Shown piece by piece: positions 1-12,879 of a stretch of 64,000 nucleotides of DNA. Origin of the DNA: Acheta domesticus (Eukaryota; Arthropoda; Insecta; Orthoptera; Gryllidae). Every line of letters begins with the position of its first letter. The stretch's first letter is position 1. The stretch spans positions 149,913,425 through 149,977,424 of the forward strand of contig JAHLJT010000631.1 of assembly GCA_031308135.1 (NCBI GenBank). Direction: 5' to 3'. The notes below the pieces were generated by a model. That model was not told the DNA's origin and did not search any database. It worked only from the letters and a program-made list of their open reading frames with translations. Position numbers and translations under genes: made by a program.

Positions 1-313
1 TGGAGAAATTCAATTTTTTTCAGGGTCTTTCTAGAAGTATAATTATGAACATAAGTGTTTTTCTTAGTGTAATCTGTTAAACAGATCTTCAATGCAAGTC
101 ATGTTTAGTTTTTTGAAAAAAATGAATAGTTTTTCAGTAATTTTGCATTTGACGGGTAATAAAATTTTAAATACTTGCTTTCTCAGAAATGTCGCGAAAC
201 GTTTCTTTTTATTCTTCTTTTTATGTACGAAGGCACTGAAAACCATGTTAAGTGATAAAAACTTCTTAAAGTAAAGAAGTGTGTTTGTTAGTTCTAAGTT
301 AAATTTATTATTA

Positions 314-784
314 CTCGTTCACTTTACATTTGCAGACGGCAGAATTAGGAACTAATGTTGTTTTGAAAGTGAAGGCCCGAACACACAACCGAGAATACAC
401 GAATGGCCCCGATGTCAATCAGCATCTGACCAATCAGCTGTCTCCGAAGGCAGCACAAGCGCTACGGACACAGCTGACGAATTATGCCTTCCTGACAGTG
501 AGCTGGATTCGCTATCTTAAATGATTTAAGATAATATACAATAAAATAGATCACACCACACAGTATTCACTACATTCACGTACAATATTTTCATTTCTTT
601 TTTGCACTTATCTAGTGTTTAATGGTTATGTGCTTGCCCCGCCGGGGTTCTGTGTGCTGCTCACTGCCATCTATATCATATTAAACGGTCAGTATACACT
701 GCAGACGTGCGTTTCTCATTCAGTCGGCGGCGACCTCATGTAAACAGATCGCAGCGCTCCGTCTGCAAATGTAAAGTGAACGAG
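314..784. mobile_element. Short TIR transposon (MITE-like), TA target
   Basis: Two perfect inverted arms lie at 312-339 and 759-786 (28 bp, beginning TACTCGTTCACTTTACATTT). The outermost two bases on both sides read TA, so the simplest reading is a TA target duplication around a 471-bp element with 26-bp inverted repeats, as in Tc1/mariner-type elements. The interior has a 64-codon open frame (330-524, no ATG) that overlaps the left arm and resembles no protein I know. The CGTTCACTTTA core of the arm resembles the arm of the larger element at 6578-7684, suggesting a related family. No transposase is seen, so it would be non-autonomous. Confidence 0.7.
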
Positions 785-1269
785 TAGTACCTTCCTTAAA
801 TATATTATTTCTTTTCATAAGGATATTATTTACATCATACAATAACCACGGCCGACAACAATAAAATTATATTATAATGATTATAAAATCACTATGATGA
901 ACAGATTTCATTTTTAAACAAATCTTTATAATTGTAGTGGTATGAAGAATTTCTTCAATTTTTTAAATATCAGGCATTTCAACGAAAATTCGACCTGCAT
1001 TATTTTCTTAAACGAATTTACTCTAGCCAAAGTCAAAACTTAATAAAAAATTTCGTGCCATTTTTTGAAATTTTAAAAAATTTCTAATGAGCTTGATATA
1101 AAATAACCCCCAAAATGTCTGCAATATTGAAGCTTGAGATTTATATTCTAATCCAATCTTTTCTACAATATTAGATTTTAAAATAAATTTAATTCTCAAT
1201 TAAGTTTCAGTTTCGAATAGTTTCTGAATTTTTTCAAGACAATTTTCTATTGTCAACGAAATCCTAATA

Positions 1270-2726
1270 TGCAAAATACTGCATTAGTGAAATCTTGAAG
1301 AGCCGTCTCCTAGCCGAAGTGGTAGAGCGTTTGCTTGTGGTAGAGTCCTTGGTATCGAAAAACCAATTGAAAGGAAAACGTCCGTCTGTCCGTCTGTCCG
1401 TCTATGAACACTACTAGCGCCTAAACCATACGTACGATTTCTTCCAAAATGAATATTCCCCTAACGATTTGATTCTAGTCGAAGCTTTGAGATTTTGAAA
1501 ACGATTCTTCAAAATTTGGGTGTACTTTACATGAAGCCCCCCACACATTTTCAAAATTTTCTCAAAAACGGCTCCAGATTTTTTTAAATTTCTTGTAAGA
1601 TTAGAGGGAAATACAGTTATTAACATGGCCAAGGTCCTATTTTCACAGATAACTCTGAATTTTCGAAAATTGTGAAAGTTTGAATTGTTTTTGTCGTCTT
1701 TCTCCAACTAGAAAATTGAAGAGAGAGATTTTTCCTTCAAATTAGATGTGCTCTCCAAAGTGAGTTTTTTGTTTTAGATCATGTACATTATTCTGAGAAT
1801 TTTAGTAGTTTTCGCGCAATATTGCGTGCAATATGTGCAAATTTAAAAATTACAAAAAACAGATTTTTTCAAAAACGGCTCCAATTTTTTTTAAACTTTT
1901 TGTAAGGATAGTGGCAAATGTACTCTATCAGATGACATAAAGCCATATTGCTGAGTTTTTTTGTTTTTTCAAAACTTGCAAATATGTAATTTATTGACTT
2001 GTCTCTCAGGTCGTTAATATTTACATTAGCGGCAAATTGTTTACGTTATTATATTAATGAGTACATGTGCTTTAAATAATGTGAAGTAAAGTTTATCGAA
2101 AATTCAACCGTTTTCTGTGAAAACTAGCTCAAATTTCCGCATTTTCAGTAACGCTCAAACGCCATTTTCGTATATATAGCTGCAAATTTTTGCTTCAAAC
2201 TTTTGTAATGGATAGTGCTAATTACACTATTTAGTATGGCGTTAAGTTTATTATGAGTTTTTTTTTTCAAAAGTTACATAATTGTAATATTTTTGAATGA
2301 TCTCTAACATCTTTAATATGCACATTACCAGCAATTTGTAAAGCTTGTTATATTTGTGAGTGTAAGTGCTTGAAAAAACTTCAAATAAAGTGTTTTGAAA
2401 GCTCAAAACTTTTTCTGTGAAAAGCTTCAAATTTCGCATTTTTACTGGCGCTTAATCGTAATTTTTATTAAACGGCACATAATTTTGAAAAGAAAATTGC
2501 CATTTATGTCTAAGTTTTTGTGCTCTTTAATATTCAAAAATTAATATTTCCATTCTACCGATAGGAAATCGAAAAATTAAGAAAATGACAAAAAATGTTG
2601 TTTGTGTGGTGATAGATGGCAGCTGGCAAGAAAGAGTATGTGGCAATTCCGAATAGCTAGGGAAGACCCAAGGAAATAGAAAACTAATACGGGAAAGTCT
2701 GTGCGATTCTGTAGCACCACTAGCTT
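1270..2726 (-). repeat. Dispersed AT-rich repeat family, minus-strand copy
   Basis: Read on the minus strand the unit begins near 2726 with ACTAGTGGTGCTACAGAAT-like sequence, passes through a conserved block about cacagac-tttcccgtatt and tagctattcggaattgcc, and runs into repeated segments of the type 'ggagccgtttttgagaaaa' and 'agtacccccaaaattt'. The same blocks recur at about ten other places in this window. No open frame here resembles a protein. The far end near 1300-1390 carries the gtccgtctgtccgtctgtcc tract typical of the family's middle part. Confidence 0.75.
1301..1345 (+). repeat. tRNA-like A-box fragment
   Basis: TAGCCGAAGTGGTAGAGCG matches a pol III A box and D arm. No B box follows, so this is at most the head of a truncated tRNA-derived SINE or tRNA pseudogene embedded in the dispersed repeat. 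Confidence 0.35.
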
Positions 2727-3539
2727 TTTAAATAGGAAGGCGTCTTCTACGAGATGTTTACTGTAAAGAGGTAATGCGTACTTTTTACAAATATATTTGT
2801 AACGGTACAGATTATGTGTGGTTTAGAGAGGATACATTTATAGTGGTCACAATATTTTGGCATTTCTTTTGTTAGTAAATGTTGGTACACGTTTCTTGAG
2901 AGGTCAATTCTTAAACGAGTGCGTATCTTTTCTATCGATTTCTACGAGATCTTTTCTATTGCGAAGGTAAGAAAAATGGTCATCAAAGGTACTATTTTTG
3001 ATCTGATCTAATTGGTTTGCTGCTACTCAGTATTCCAAAAAGCCTTGTTTCTTAGGAGAAATTCTTCTTTGATGCTATTGTAGGGATCTGGATGGTCTAC
3101 AATAGATGAATCAATCGTTTTTTGGTCTTATGTTAACTAATATATTGCCACTAATACCTGGAATCGTTTAGATCCAATTAAAATTATTTCCTTGTTGATG
3201 GATAATAAGTCATAATATAAAAAGTAGCAACTATTGAACAATAGTTCAGAACTGGCTAAACAGACTACTGAACTGCGACGAATCTTGGGAAGAGGCCGTG
3301 AGGGCCCTGCCCCATTTCATTATTTTTGTTGTAATTTTATTCAGTTTTTTCAAAACAATTCTCTCTAATATCACTACATTCGAAAGCATTATTTTCATGA
3401 ACCACGTGCAGACATGCTTTCAAGATATTCAGGTTCTAAAAAAATATTGTAAGTTTATGTTGCTCTGACAATTATCCAGATCTCGGATTCATTTTTTTCA
3501 GTCGTTGAAGATTCACAGAAATATATATGCGATATTTTG
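2727..3539. other. Unassigned AT-rich spacer
   Basis: I see no long open frame, RNA gene or repeat structure here. It separates two oppositely oriented copies of the dispersed repeat. Confidence 0.6.
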
Positions 3540-6500
3540 ATACTTCGTGTTTCTGGATAGCTATTCGGAATTACCACATAAATCTACCAGCTGCCAAAGT
3601 ACATTTTTTTGATATTTTCTTAATTTTTTGGTTTCTTAATCGGAAATATTAATTTTAAAATATTAAAGAACAGTAAAACCTCGTACTAAACAGCAATTTT
3701 TTTCGAGGTGTTTTTAACAAAATGGCGTTTAAGCACTACTAAAAATGCGAAATTTAAAGCTCTTTTTCAGATAATTTGAGTTTTTTTAAAAACTTCATTT
3801 CAAATCATTTGAAGCACTTTAACTTATAAATACAATAGTGTTTACAAATTGATAGTAATGTGCATATTAAAGGTGTGACAAATCTTTCAAAAAATTTCCC
3901 TTTATGTAATTTTCGCAAAAACTAGAAAATACCCCAAATTGAACTTTACGTCATACTAAAGAGTGCAAATAACAGAACCTCTTCCAACAATTTGAAGAAA
4001 AATTTGGAGCCACATAGGAGAAAATGACGTTTGAGCGTTTCTGAAAAGGCGGAATTTTGAGCTACTTTTCAGAAACTAGTGGTGTTTTCAAAGAACATAC
4101 TCTCTTGCATTGTTCCTAAATGCTCAGCAATATAATATTACTACATAAACCAGCAAATTTTTTCCACTCCGAGACACGATCTCAAAACCACACGTTTAAC
4201 TTGCTTGCATTCATGTCACTACGCCACAAAAGCGCGCAATGACCAAACTCGGACAAATGCATAAACACGTAAATGTCCAATTGTCCATTAAAAAAACAGC
4301 AAATAATTCAGGGCAGAGTATAAAATATTCCACTCTAGATACATTTTTTCTTTTCTCATTCATATCTAAAACGTCATATTCAACACAAAGTACTACCAAG
4401 GCACATACATTTTTGAATCATTTAAAATGCTCTGCAAAATCATACTCTTACATAAAAGCCACAAGTGTTTTCAGCCAGCAATTAATTTTTCCATTCCGAC
4501 AAACGAACACATTTCCTCAAATTTAACGTGCTGACGCTGACACAACTACTTAACATGCGCAGTACGTAGGAAAGATCGTTTCCGGCTCACGATCTCATAA
4601 CTTTCTCTTCTTACAAAGTATTCGTAAGGCGAGAAAATAATAACAATTTCGGAACCGTAAGGGGTATGTAAGTTGTACCCCCCAAATTAAAATATCGGTT
4701 TCAAATTCCAGGATCCATGACATCAGTGAAAACGATTGGGGAAAATCAATTTTCAAGAAAATAGGCTGGACGGTTCAGGTGCTAGCGTTGACCACAGATT
4801 CAAGAACCAACAAAACATGGATTTTGACGTCTCCACGAGGTAGAGGATTTTTTTTTCTAAATTTAGCCACAGGTTTTATCCACTTTTTCCTTATCAGGCC
4901 CCAGATAGAGTTTTCTGACGAAAATTCGCCATTTTCCGGCGCACGATTACATAATTTTCTCTTCTTACGAAGTATATGTAAGGCGGGAAAGTAATAATAA
5001 TTTCGAAACCGGTATGTAACCGTTCGGTTACGAAAGTAATAATAATTTCGGAACTGCTTTGTAATCGTTCGATTCGGAATCGGTAGGGGTATGTAAGTTG
5101 ATCACATATGTTCTGGTGAACTTGTATTTCAATTTGATAGTGAAATACTCATAATTTTACTTCAATCTTCAGTCTGCGCCATTATATATCACCATTTGTT
5201 TATTTATTTATTTACCGTCCCTTATTACACAATGTGGAGAAAATTTGAAGAAAATATTTAGAGCGGTTTTTCAGAAATTTTTTGCAAATTTAAAGCGAAA
5301 ATTATGCAAAAACGACTTGTTTTTCAGAAAATTCTACATAACGTTTTAACTACATAACGAAGCTAATTTTGTACAACAGAGTTTGTCTGAGTTAAATATC
5401 TCTACCCACAATTTTGTAGTTTTACATTTTTTTGGGCAATTTTCAAGAAACCAAAATATTCCCGGAAGTAGGACTAAGACCAATTATTTTATCATCCCTC
5501 ATTACATAAGTGAAGAAAATTTGGAGCGGTTTTTGAGATTTTTTTGTAAATTTGAATTGCAATTTATGCAAAAATGACTCTTTTTTTCAAAAAATTGTAC
5601 ATGACCTTATTTACAGTGATAATTTTGTAAAACCGACATTGTCTGAGGGAAAAATCTCTATCATCAATTTTGCAGTTCTGAAATTGTGTTTTGCAATTTT
5701 CGAAAAATTGGGGATATCAACGAAAGTGATACCTACATCATTCTCTTAAAAGCCTTTCGCATTATTCTACAACAAAATGTAATCAAAAATTTTGGAGCGG
5801 GTTGGTTTTTAACTTTCAAAATCTCCTAAGGGCTTCATGTAAAGTACTCCCAAAATTATAATATCGGTTTCAAAATCCAGGAGCTTTAACATCAGTGAAA
5901 ACGATTGGGGAATGACAATTTTCAAGAAAATTGGCTGAAGGGTTTAGGCGATAGCGTTGACCACAGACGGAAAGACGGACGTTTTGCTGTCAATAGATGT
6001 TGCAGTATCAAGAAGCAACAAAACATGGATTTTGAGTGCACCACAAGATAGAGGACTTTTTTCTAAATTTAGCAACAGCTTTTACCCACTTTTTTCTCAC
6101 CAGACCCCAGCCGTTTTTGAGGAAATCTTATTTTTGTATTTTTTTATTATTTCACATATTGCACTCATACTGCGCCAAAACTACTCAAATTTTAAAAACA
6201 AATATACATGACGTTAATGAAAGAACTCAAATTGGTGAAATAAATTTATTTGAAGAAAAAATCTTTAATTTTTAGTTGTAAGAAAACGGCAAACAAAATT
6301 CAAAATTTTGAAAATTTCGAAAAATCAGAGTTAACCATGAACATTGGACCTACGCCACCTTCATTAGCGCATTTTACATTTTACTCGATTCTTACAAAAA
6401 ATATAACGAAAAAATTGGAACCGTGTTTGAGAAAATTTTGAAAATTTCAGGACTTCGTGTAAAATACCCCCACATTTTCGGAAGAATGTTTTTCAAAATC

Positions 6501-6577
6501 GCGGTGCCTCAAGTGTAGCAAGTTTAACCGGGGAAATATCCATTTTCAAAGAAATCGTAGTTGGGGTTTAGGAGCTA
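3540..6577 (+). repeat. Dispersed AT-rich repeat family, compound plus-strand copies
   Basis: Several units follow each other: a truncated start at about 3555 (tagctattcggaattacc), another start at 4074 (actagtggtg), and palindromic ends near 4605-4653 and 4962-4992 (CTTCTTACGAAGTATATGTAAG type), followed by repeated 'ggaaccg...ggtatgtaagttg' sequence. A block 'gcgttgaccacagacggaaagacggacgttttgctgtcaat' type occurs at 5955-6000. All ORFs here are short and are by-products of AT-rich repeat sequence. The copy is interrupted at 6577/6578 by a TIR transposon and resumes at 7687. Confidence 0.75.
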
Positions 6578-7684
6578 AGGTCCGTTCGCTCTAACTTTAC
6601 TCAGCACGTAAACAAATGCACGTGGTCGTCACTTGTTCTCATTGGGTGACGGACACCACACTCTCCTTCAAGGCGTCGTTCGCTATAGGAGTTAGGTCCC
6701 TTTCAAAACTGATTTATTTCCTGACTCTCTACACAAACAGTCTAAATAATTTTCTCCTTTGCCTTGAAGTAAAATCAGACACCAAGCATGACCTTAACTG
6801 CCAACCTTCAGCTGTCAACGGACCTCTTTGAGATAATGTTCGATGGCCAGGCCGTTGACGCCGTTCCTGCCAAATTTTAAAAGTTCCATTCTCGAATGAG
6901 AAAGTTCTAAAAGAATGCTGTATTTGTGTTTGGTTAGTGAAAGGTGTGGCCACTCATTGCGTTGATTTTTGTTTCCACATTGAACACAATAAGTGAAGCA
7001 GTTCCCGGGATAATCCGGTTTGAAACATTCGCAAGGAAAATCCCTCAGAAGTGGTGAGAAGAAGGTGGTATTGATGTGTTTGAATAATTCGCGGCTAAAA
7101 ATCCGTCAATGACTTTGTGGCAGGTGGAAGAAATGACTGCTGAATTGCAGGTGTCGGTATCAGAAGTGTTTGAAAACTGTGTAATGAATTAAGTCAGAGG
7201 AAAGGTAACTTCTCCACGTAAGAAGAGATGTAGAGCAAAACAGGTGGAGGGCGAGTGCGATGAATTTGTTAATCTGCCATTCGTAATCATGTGCACATTT
7301 TTTCATAGAAACAAATTTTCAACATAAAATGACATTCTTTATGTGGTTAATGAAGATTCAGGACTGCCAAATTTTAAAAGAACGTCACTGTATGTTCTAT
7401 TGAAATTCGTGCTTTGGGTGGGATTTCACTGCTACCTTCCAAGAACACACGTAAATGTAAGTGCTGTGATATTTAAGCGAATTATCTGCGTATTTTGGCT
7501 GGTATTTTGGGCATATTAAAGAAGTACTAGTGAAAGTAATATGCTATGACAGTTCTGGCTGTGGCACGTGCGGGCATTTGAGTATGGTCGTGGCGCGAAT
7601 GGCGTAGCCGATCAGGAACTACAGAGCGGAGGGATACACTCAAAGTTTGTTTACATGCGGAGTGAAGTTACAGCGAACGGACCT
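6578..7684 (+). mobile_element. TIR DNA transposon with TA duplication, nested in repeat
   Basis: The left end (6578, AGGTCCGTTCGCTCTAACTT) and the right end (to 7684, ending AGCGAACGGACCT) form imperfect inverted repeats of about 40 bp. TA flanks both ends (6576-6577 and 7685-7686). Removing the insert and one TA joins 'tttaggagc-TA-gtgttgttcacagac', the uninterrupted form of the dispersed repeat seen at 21810-21840. The length is 1107 bp. The TA target and the transposase remnant inside suggest the Tc1/IS630 group; I do not recognise the family. Confidence 0.75.
7105..7450 (+). pseudogene. Decayed Tc1/IS630-like transposase N-terminal region
   Basis: One plus frame from about 7105 to 7450 reads through with only two stop codons. 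It shows LWQVEEMTAELQVSVSEVF (helix-turn-helix-like), a basic SPRKKRCRAK segment, DEFV, and VNEDSGLPNFKRTSLYVLLK. This order resembles the N-terminal half of insect proteins with a DDE_3 (IS630/Tc1) catalytic domain, in which a helix-turn-helix is followed by a basic linker and a 'LPNF-RTSLYR-LK' segment. No catalytic DDE half is visible before the right end at 7684, so the gene is truncated and dead. The assignment comes from remembered motif similarity and could be wrong. Confidence 0.45.
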
Positions 7685-7686
7685 TA

Positions 7687-9245
7687 GTGTTGTTCACAGA
7701 CACCGGACAGTCGGGCAGACAGACGAACGGACGTTTTAAAAAGAACCACTTTTTCAGTATCACGGTACCCCAAAACGTGTATTTCCGTTGAAATATCGAA
7801 ATCGGTTTTCCGGACCATCACATCGCTTTCCCTTTACTACTTACGTACGTACGTATACGGGACAGTAAACTAGTGGTGCCACAGAATGCCAGGGACTTTC
7901 CCGTATTTGTTTTCTATTTCTTTGGGTCTGGAGTAGATATTCGGATACATACTTTTGCCAGCAGCCATTTATAGCCACGCAAACTACATTCTTTTACATT
8001 TTCATAAGTTTTCTGTTTCCTAAAGGTAGAACGGAAATATTTATTTTAAAGTATTAGAGAACTTAAAAAGCTCGTTTTAAATGACAATTTTCTTGTAAAA
8101 ATTTGGAGCCGTTTTTAAGGAAATGGTGTTTAAGGGCTACTAAAAATGCGACATTTGAAGCTCTTTTTGACAGAAAATTTTTGACTTTTCAAAATGCTTC
8201 ATTTGAAGTCAATTGAAGCACCTACACTCACAAATACAATAATGATTACAAATTGCTGGTAGTGTGCATAATAAAGATTTGAGAGTTCTTTAAAAAAATA
8301 CATTTGTGTAATTTTTGAAAAAACAAAAAAATACCCTAAATTGAACTTTACATCATATTAAAGAGTGCAATGAGCACTGTCAGTTCCAAAATTTGAAGAA
8401 AAAATTTGGATATTTTTTTCAGAAAAATAACGTTTGAGCGTTTCTGGAAATGCGGAATTTTGAGCTTTCACAGAAAACGGTTGAGTTTTCGAGAAACTTG
8501 ACATTATTTAAAGCACATGCACTCATTGATATAATAATGTGAACAAATCTTACTTTAGCAACTGGATTTATCCACTTTTTCGTTACCAGGGTCCTGTAAT
8601 AAGAGTTTTTGTGCCGAAAATCCGCTGTCTGTTCGCTCAGCTTTACATAACTTGCTCTATACTATACGTACGTACAGTATACGGGAAAGTAAAAAAATTC
8701 TTCAATATTAAAGTTTTAAAATGGCGCCCAAAAAATTGCACTTAAACAATTTACAAAAATTCTGAAATTTCAATGGACATGAGGCCTGTACCTTGATCTT
8801 AAGCTTTCTTTACGTTATCTGAAGAAAAAGTGTATTAAAAAAATGTGTCATTTTTCAGGAAATTTTGGAAATGTTTTTAAGGGTTCCTGTAAAGTACCCT
8901 CAAAAATCTATATATCCTTTTGAGACTCCCAAAAATACAAGTTTATTCAGACCGATTGAGGAATATCAATTTTCAAGAAAATGAGCTGAACTGTTTAGGA
9001 GCTAGCGTTGACGGACAGATATACGATTTGCAGTCAATCGATTTTTCGGTATCAAGGACCCACAAAACATGGATGGTGTCTACACGACGTGTTAGAGGAT
9101 TTTTTTCTATACTGAGCAACTGGATTTATTCACTTTGTCATTACCGGGGGCTGACAATAAGAGTTTTCCTGTCAAAAACTGGTCGTTTTCTGCGGCTCAA
9201 ATACATAACTTTATCTTTTTACGAAGTACCTTTCTAAGTACTACT
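7687..9245 (+). repeat. Dispersed AT-rich repeat family, plus-strand copies
   Basis: After the TA duplication the repeat resumes with gtgttgttcacagacaccgg and gacagacgaacggacg. A unit ends near 7866 with a GTACGTACGTATACGGGACAGT arm and is followed directly by a new start, AAACTAGTGGTGCCACAGAA, at 7867. A second palindromic end lies at 8649-8690 (acttgctctatac...gtatacgggaaagt). No protein is recognisable. Confidence 0.75.
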
Positions 9246-9282
9246 TTCTAACTTTCTACTTTTCTAACTTTCAACCAGTAAA

Positions 9283-9312
9283 CTCATGGAGCTTTTATAG
9301 CCCCATGAGTAA
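9283..9312. repeat. Hairpin-forming inverted repeat
   Basis: ACTCATGG and CCATGAGT pair across a short AT loop, with an additional GCT/AGC pair inside. It follows the end of the dispersed repeat. It does not resemble a histone-type stem-loop and its role is unknown. Confidence 0.4.
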
Positions 9313-9509
9313 AGTACATGAAGTACGTGAGCCAATATTATTTTTACTGGATCAGTTTTTATTTTAAAAATACAAATTATTTGTGTGTTCCAATGACCAG
9401 AGTGACTGAAATGGCATTGATGCATGAGGAATATTTAGGAGTTTTAAATTATTTTCTCATTTCTCGAGTTACATATCCTGAGCCAAAACTCAGGCTACGT
9501 CACTGTTTA

Positions 9510-9740
9510 CTAGAGGTCTGCAATCAGGCGAAAACAACCGCTCGAGAGTCTCGGGCTTTGCGGTGACGCTCGGCAAAGTGGGGGGGAACTTACTCGGGGG
9601 GAAGGAGATAGCTGTTTAACGGACATTTCAACCGGCCGCCTTGCAGCTTCCATTTCTTGGCAGGACAGTCGAGCGTCGGCGAGACTCGGGGAGTCGCAGA
9701 GTGCTCCACCGTCGCCGAACGCTCGGTAGCTCCGTTACTC
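9510..9740. other. GC-rich patch of unknown origin
   Basis: This stretch is CpG-rich in an AT-rich setting and contains gctcgagagtctcggg, a G run and gcgagactcggggagtcgcag. It begins after 'tagaggtctgcaat', which resembles a hAT-type terminus, but no matching inverted end was found. No protein is recognised. Confidence 0.3.
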
Positions 9741-9779
9741 AACGCATGTACTGGATTTAAAGTGACGGCGCGTAATGAT

Positions 9780-10349
9780 CACAAAACACTTTCAATTAAT
9801 TGTAATTAATTACTTGTAATCAAAAGAAAGTACCATTTCAATTAAACTATTAATTGATTGAAAAGTATCGAATAATTGGAAATTTATAGAATTATTGGAA
9901 ATAATTGTACAGAGACAAAACAATTTTTTGAAAGAATTAAAGGCAAACAACGAGACGGAAAAGAAATTTAAAACAAACTTTTAGCTATATCAATAAAAAG
10001 GAATACAACTAAACAAAAGTAATTTTCATCAGTACTTTTTATATTGTAACTTATTACAAAAAGTTGAAGAACAAATTGTCTTAATTGGGATCTAATAATG
10101 TAAATATGGACCTGCGGCATATTTTCAAATGAGCAAAGAAAATACTGTAATATAAAAATAGCAAAGAAAATACTAGAAAAACTAAAACTTTCGTTTTAGA
10201 TGGCTGAAAAGCCCAAAAAAAACCAGCAAGAAAAGGCAACAAAAATTCAAAATTGGAAAGGAAAGGTACAAATGTATTTTATTGCACTCGTATCTAAATT
10301 TAGTAGAGTATTTGTATTTACACCATATAAAATAAGGGCAAATTATTCT
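9780..10349. other. Unassigned AT-rich spacer
   Basis: Low-complexity A/T sequence without a supported gene, directly upstream of a 5'-truncated LINE. Confidence 0.6.
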
Positions 10350-12879
10350 TTATATGTATAAAATGCGTAAAAAATTGCTTTAAATCGGTAGAATTGAGGT
10401 CGGATCTAGAGTGTGAAATGATTGCAGTCGAAGTTCATGGTAAAAACGATCGAGATACATGGGAAATAATAGGAATGTATCGACCTCCAGGGGAAAATAT
10501 GGGCATCTTGCAGAAACTTGTAGAAAGAACGCGCGTTGGTATCAGAGAGAACAGACAGTTTATTATCGGCGGAGATCTAAATTTACCTCAAATTCAGTGG
10601 GAAGGTAAAGTGACGGAGGGGAGAGGGGCGCAGACGATGGTAAACGAACTAGTTTGGACTAATACCCTAGTGCAGGTAGTAAATTAGCCAACAAGAGAAA
10701 ATGCCGTTTTAGACATATTTTTAACGCGTCCGGAGGGTTCCGTTACTAGTTGGGAGGTAGTTCCAGGTATAAGCGACCACTCGGCTGTGTGTCTAAAAGT
10801 GAAAGGGAACTGTACACTGCACAGAACTGAGCGTAAGAAAATTTACTTGTACCGTAAGGCTGACGTGGCCAATTTACAAAAGTATTTAGTCGATAATTAA
10901 TCCACATGGGCGGGAATTGGTAGTTCTGTAGAGGAGGTATGGAATAATTTTAAGAAAATCATTGATACGTGTATAGATCTCTACGTACCGTTTAAAATCG
11001 TAACAAGAAATCCCGATCCAGAATATTATAATAATCGGATACGAAAGTTAAAAAGCAAAGCAAGGCGGGCATATGGGAAAAGAAAAATCAGTGACCAACA
11101 TTATGAGAAATTTAAGAAACTAACGAGAGAACTATTGGAGGCGAAAGTATTAGCACAGGAAGGATATTTGGAAACGATCCTTACTGATGAAAATAAAAGT
11201 TGGAGCAATTTTTTTAAATACGTACGTAGGCGTAAGGGAAATCGCGAAGAAATCCCGTCGTTAAGAAACGGTAGTAATAACTTGGTGGTAGACGAAAAAC
11301 AAAAAGTAAATATATTTAATCAATTTTTCGCGTCGGTGTATACAGGTAAAAGGACGATCGTCGTAAACGAATGCGCAGGAGAACATTTTGTACTAAATCC
11401 GAACGCACTTAGGAAAAGAATTGCCAAAATATGTAATAATAAATCTACAGGGCCGGACGGAATTTCGGGGGAAATTCTCAAATTAGGAGGAGAAGCTATG
11501 GTATCGTACCTATTACGGCTTTTCGAGATATCGATGAACAATTCTTGTATTCCTCGGGATTGGAAAGATGCCATAGTGGTCCCAATTTTCAAAGGAGGCT
11601 CGCGTCAAAACGTCGAAAATTATCGCCCAGTAAGTCTAACGTCTGTAGTATGTAAGCAAATGGAATATTTGGTGGCAGAATACTTAAGCAGAATTTGGGA
11701 TAAGAATAATATAATTTACGAAGGCCAACACGGTTTTAGAAAAGGATATTCGTGTGAGAGTCAGATAGTCACCGTCAGTCAGGACATTGCTGATTCTCTC
11801 GATAAAGGTTCCATTGTTCATGCAATTATCATAGATTTCACCAAAGCGTTCGACCTCGTTCCCCATGATAAATTAATACAAAAAATTAGTAAGCTTAACA
11901 TAGACAGAAGAATTGCCCTATGGATTCGAGAATTTCTCAGCTCGCGTACTCAACGGGTGGGAATTGGAACAAATTCCTCATCGAGGGCAGAAGTAACGTC
12001 CGGAGTGCCACAGGGAAGTGTGCTAGGTCCGTTGTTATTTATAGCATATATTAATGATATTTGGCGGGAATTGAATCAAAAATACGACTTTTTGCAGATG
12101 ATTGTATAATTTATCGGGAAATTAATAACACAAATGATACAGAAATATTGCAGGCTGATTTAGATAAACTAGAATCATGGGCAACCACAAATGAAATGAT
12201 ATTAAATCCCTGTAAGTGCAAGTTTATCAAATTCGCGCGTTCTAGAAAGACAGACGACGTAAAATATAAATTAGGAAGTCAGGATATTCCGAGAACTAAA
12301 TGTTGCAAATATTTGGGAATTGTAGTAAATGAGGATCTAGGATGGGCAGAACACGTAAATTATGTAGTGAAAAAGGCGTGGAAGGCATTGCATTTTGTGA
12401 TTAGAATACTTAGGAAAGGAAGTGGAAAATCAAGGGAATTAGGGTACACATCTTCAGTACGTCCGATATTGGAATATGGCTCGATATGTTGGGACCCATA
12501 TCGTCTAGGGCAAATTAAATCTCTCGAAAAAGTACAAAAATATGCCGCAAAATTTGTTAGAAGGGGACGTTTAAATTCTGAATTTATATCGTGGGAACCC
12601 TTGGAAAAACGCAGAGAGAAATCACGTCTTTGTGCGTTATTCAAAGCAATAAGGGGTGATCGGCCGTGGGGTGAAGTTCGGGAAAGACTATCAAAACCAA
12701 CATACGTCGCGCGGAAAGATCATGGCTTCAAAATTCGGCAAAGAAAACAGAGAACAGATGTAGGTAAATTCTCATTTATTAATAGAACCATACAAAATTG
12801 GAACAAATTACCTGCAGCAGTACTAGAGACTTTCCCTCAGAATGTCAAAAATTTTAAAATTAGATTAAATAAGTTGTAA
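10350..12879 (+). pseudogene. CR1-like ORF2 (endonuclease-reverse transcriptase), broken
   Basis: One frame runs from about 10350 to 12109 with two stop codons (TAG 10685-10687; TAA near 10897), then shifts frame near 12085 and continues to 12879. Endonuclease remains include GMYRPPG, IGGDLNLPQI and GISDHSAV. Reverse transcriptase blocks include NYRPVSLTSV, GQHGFRKGYSCESQ, IIDFTKAFDLVPHD, SGVPQGSVLGPLLF, FADDCIIY and YLGIVV, so the FADD catalytic pair survives. The C-terminal TDVGKFSFINRTI segment matches the intact copy. The first 60 or so endonuclease residues are missing. It was probably once functional and cannot now make the full protein. Confidence 0.9.

Noticed and set aside
330..524. 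64-residue coding exon with a splice acceptor (tttgcag) and polyadenylation signal
   Set aside because: The 'acceptor' is part of a perfect terminal inverted repeat and the frame has no ATG; a transposon interior explains it better.
1380..1410. CRISPR-like short repeats (gtccgtctgtcc)
   Set aside because: It is a short simple repeat inside an animal dispersed repeat; there are no spacers or cas genes, and the genome is eukaryotic.
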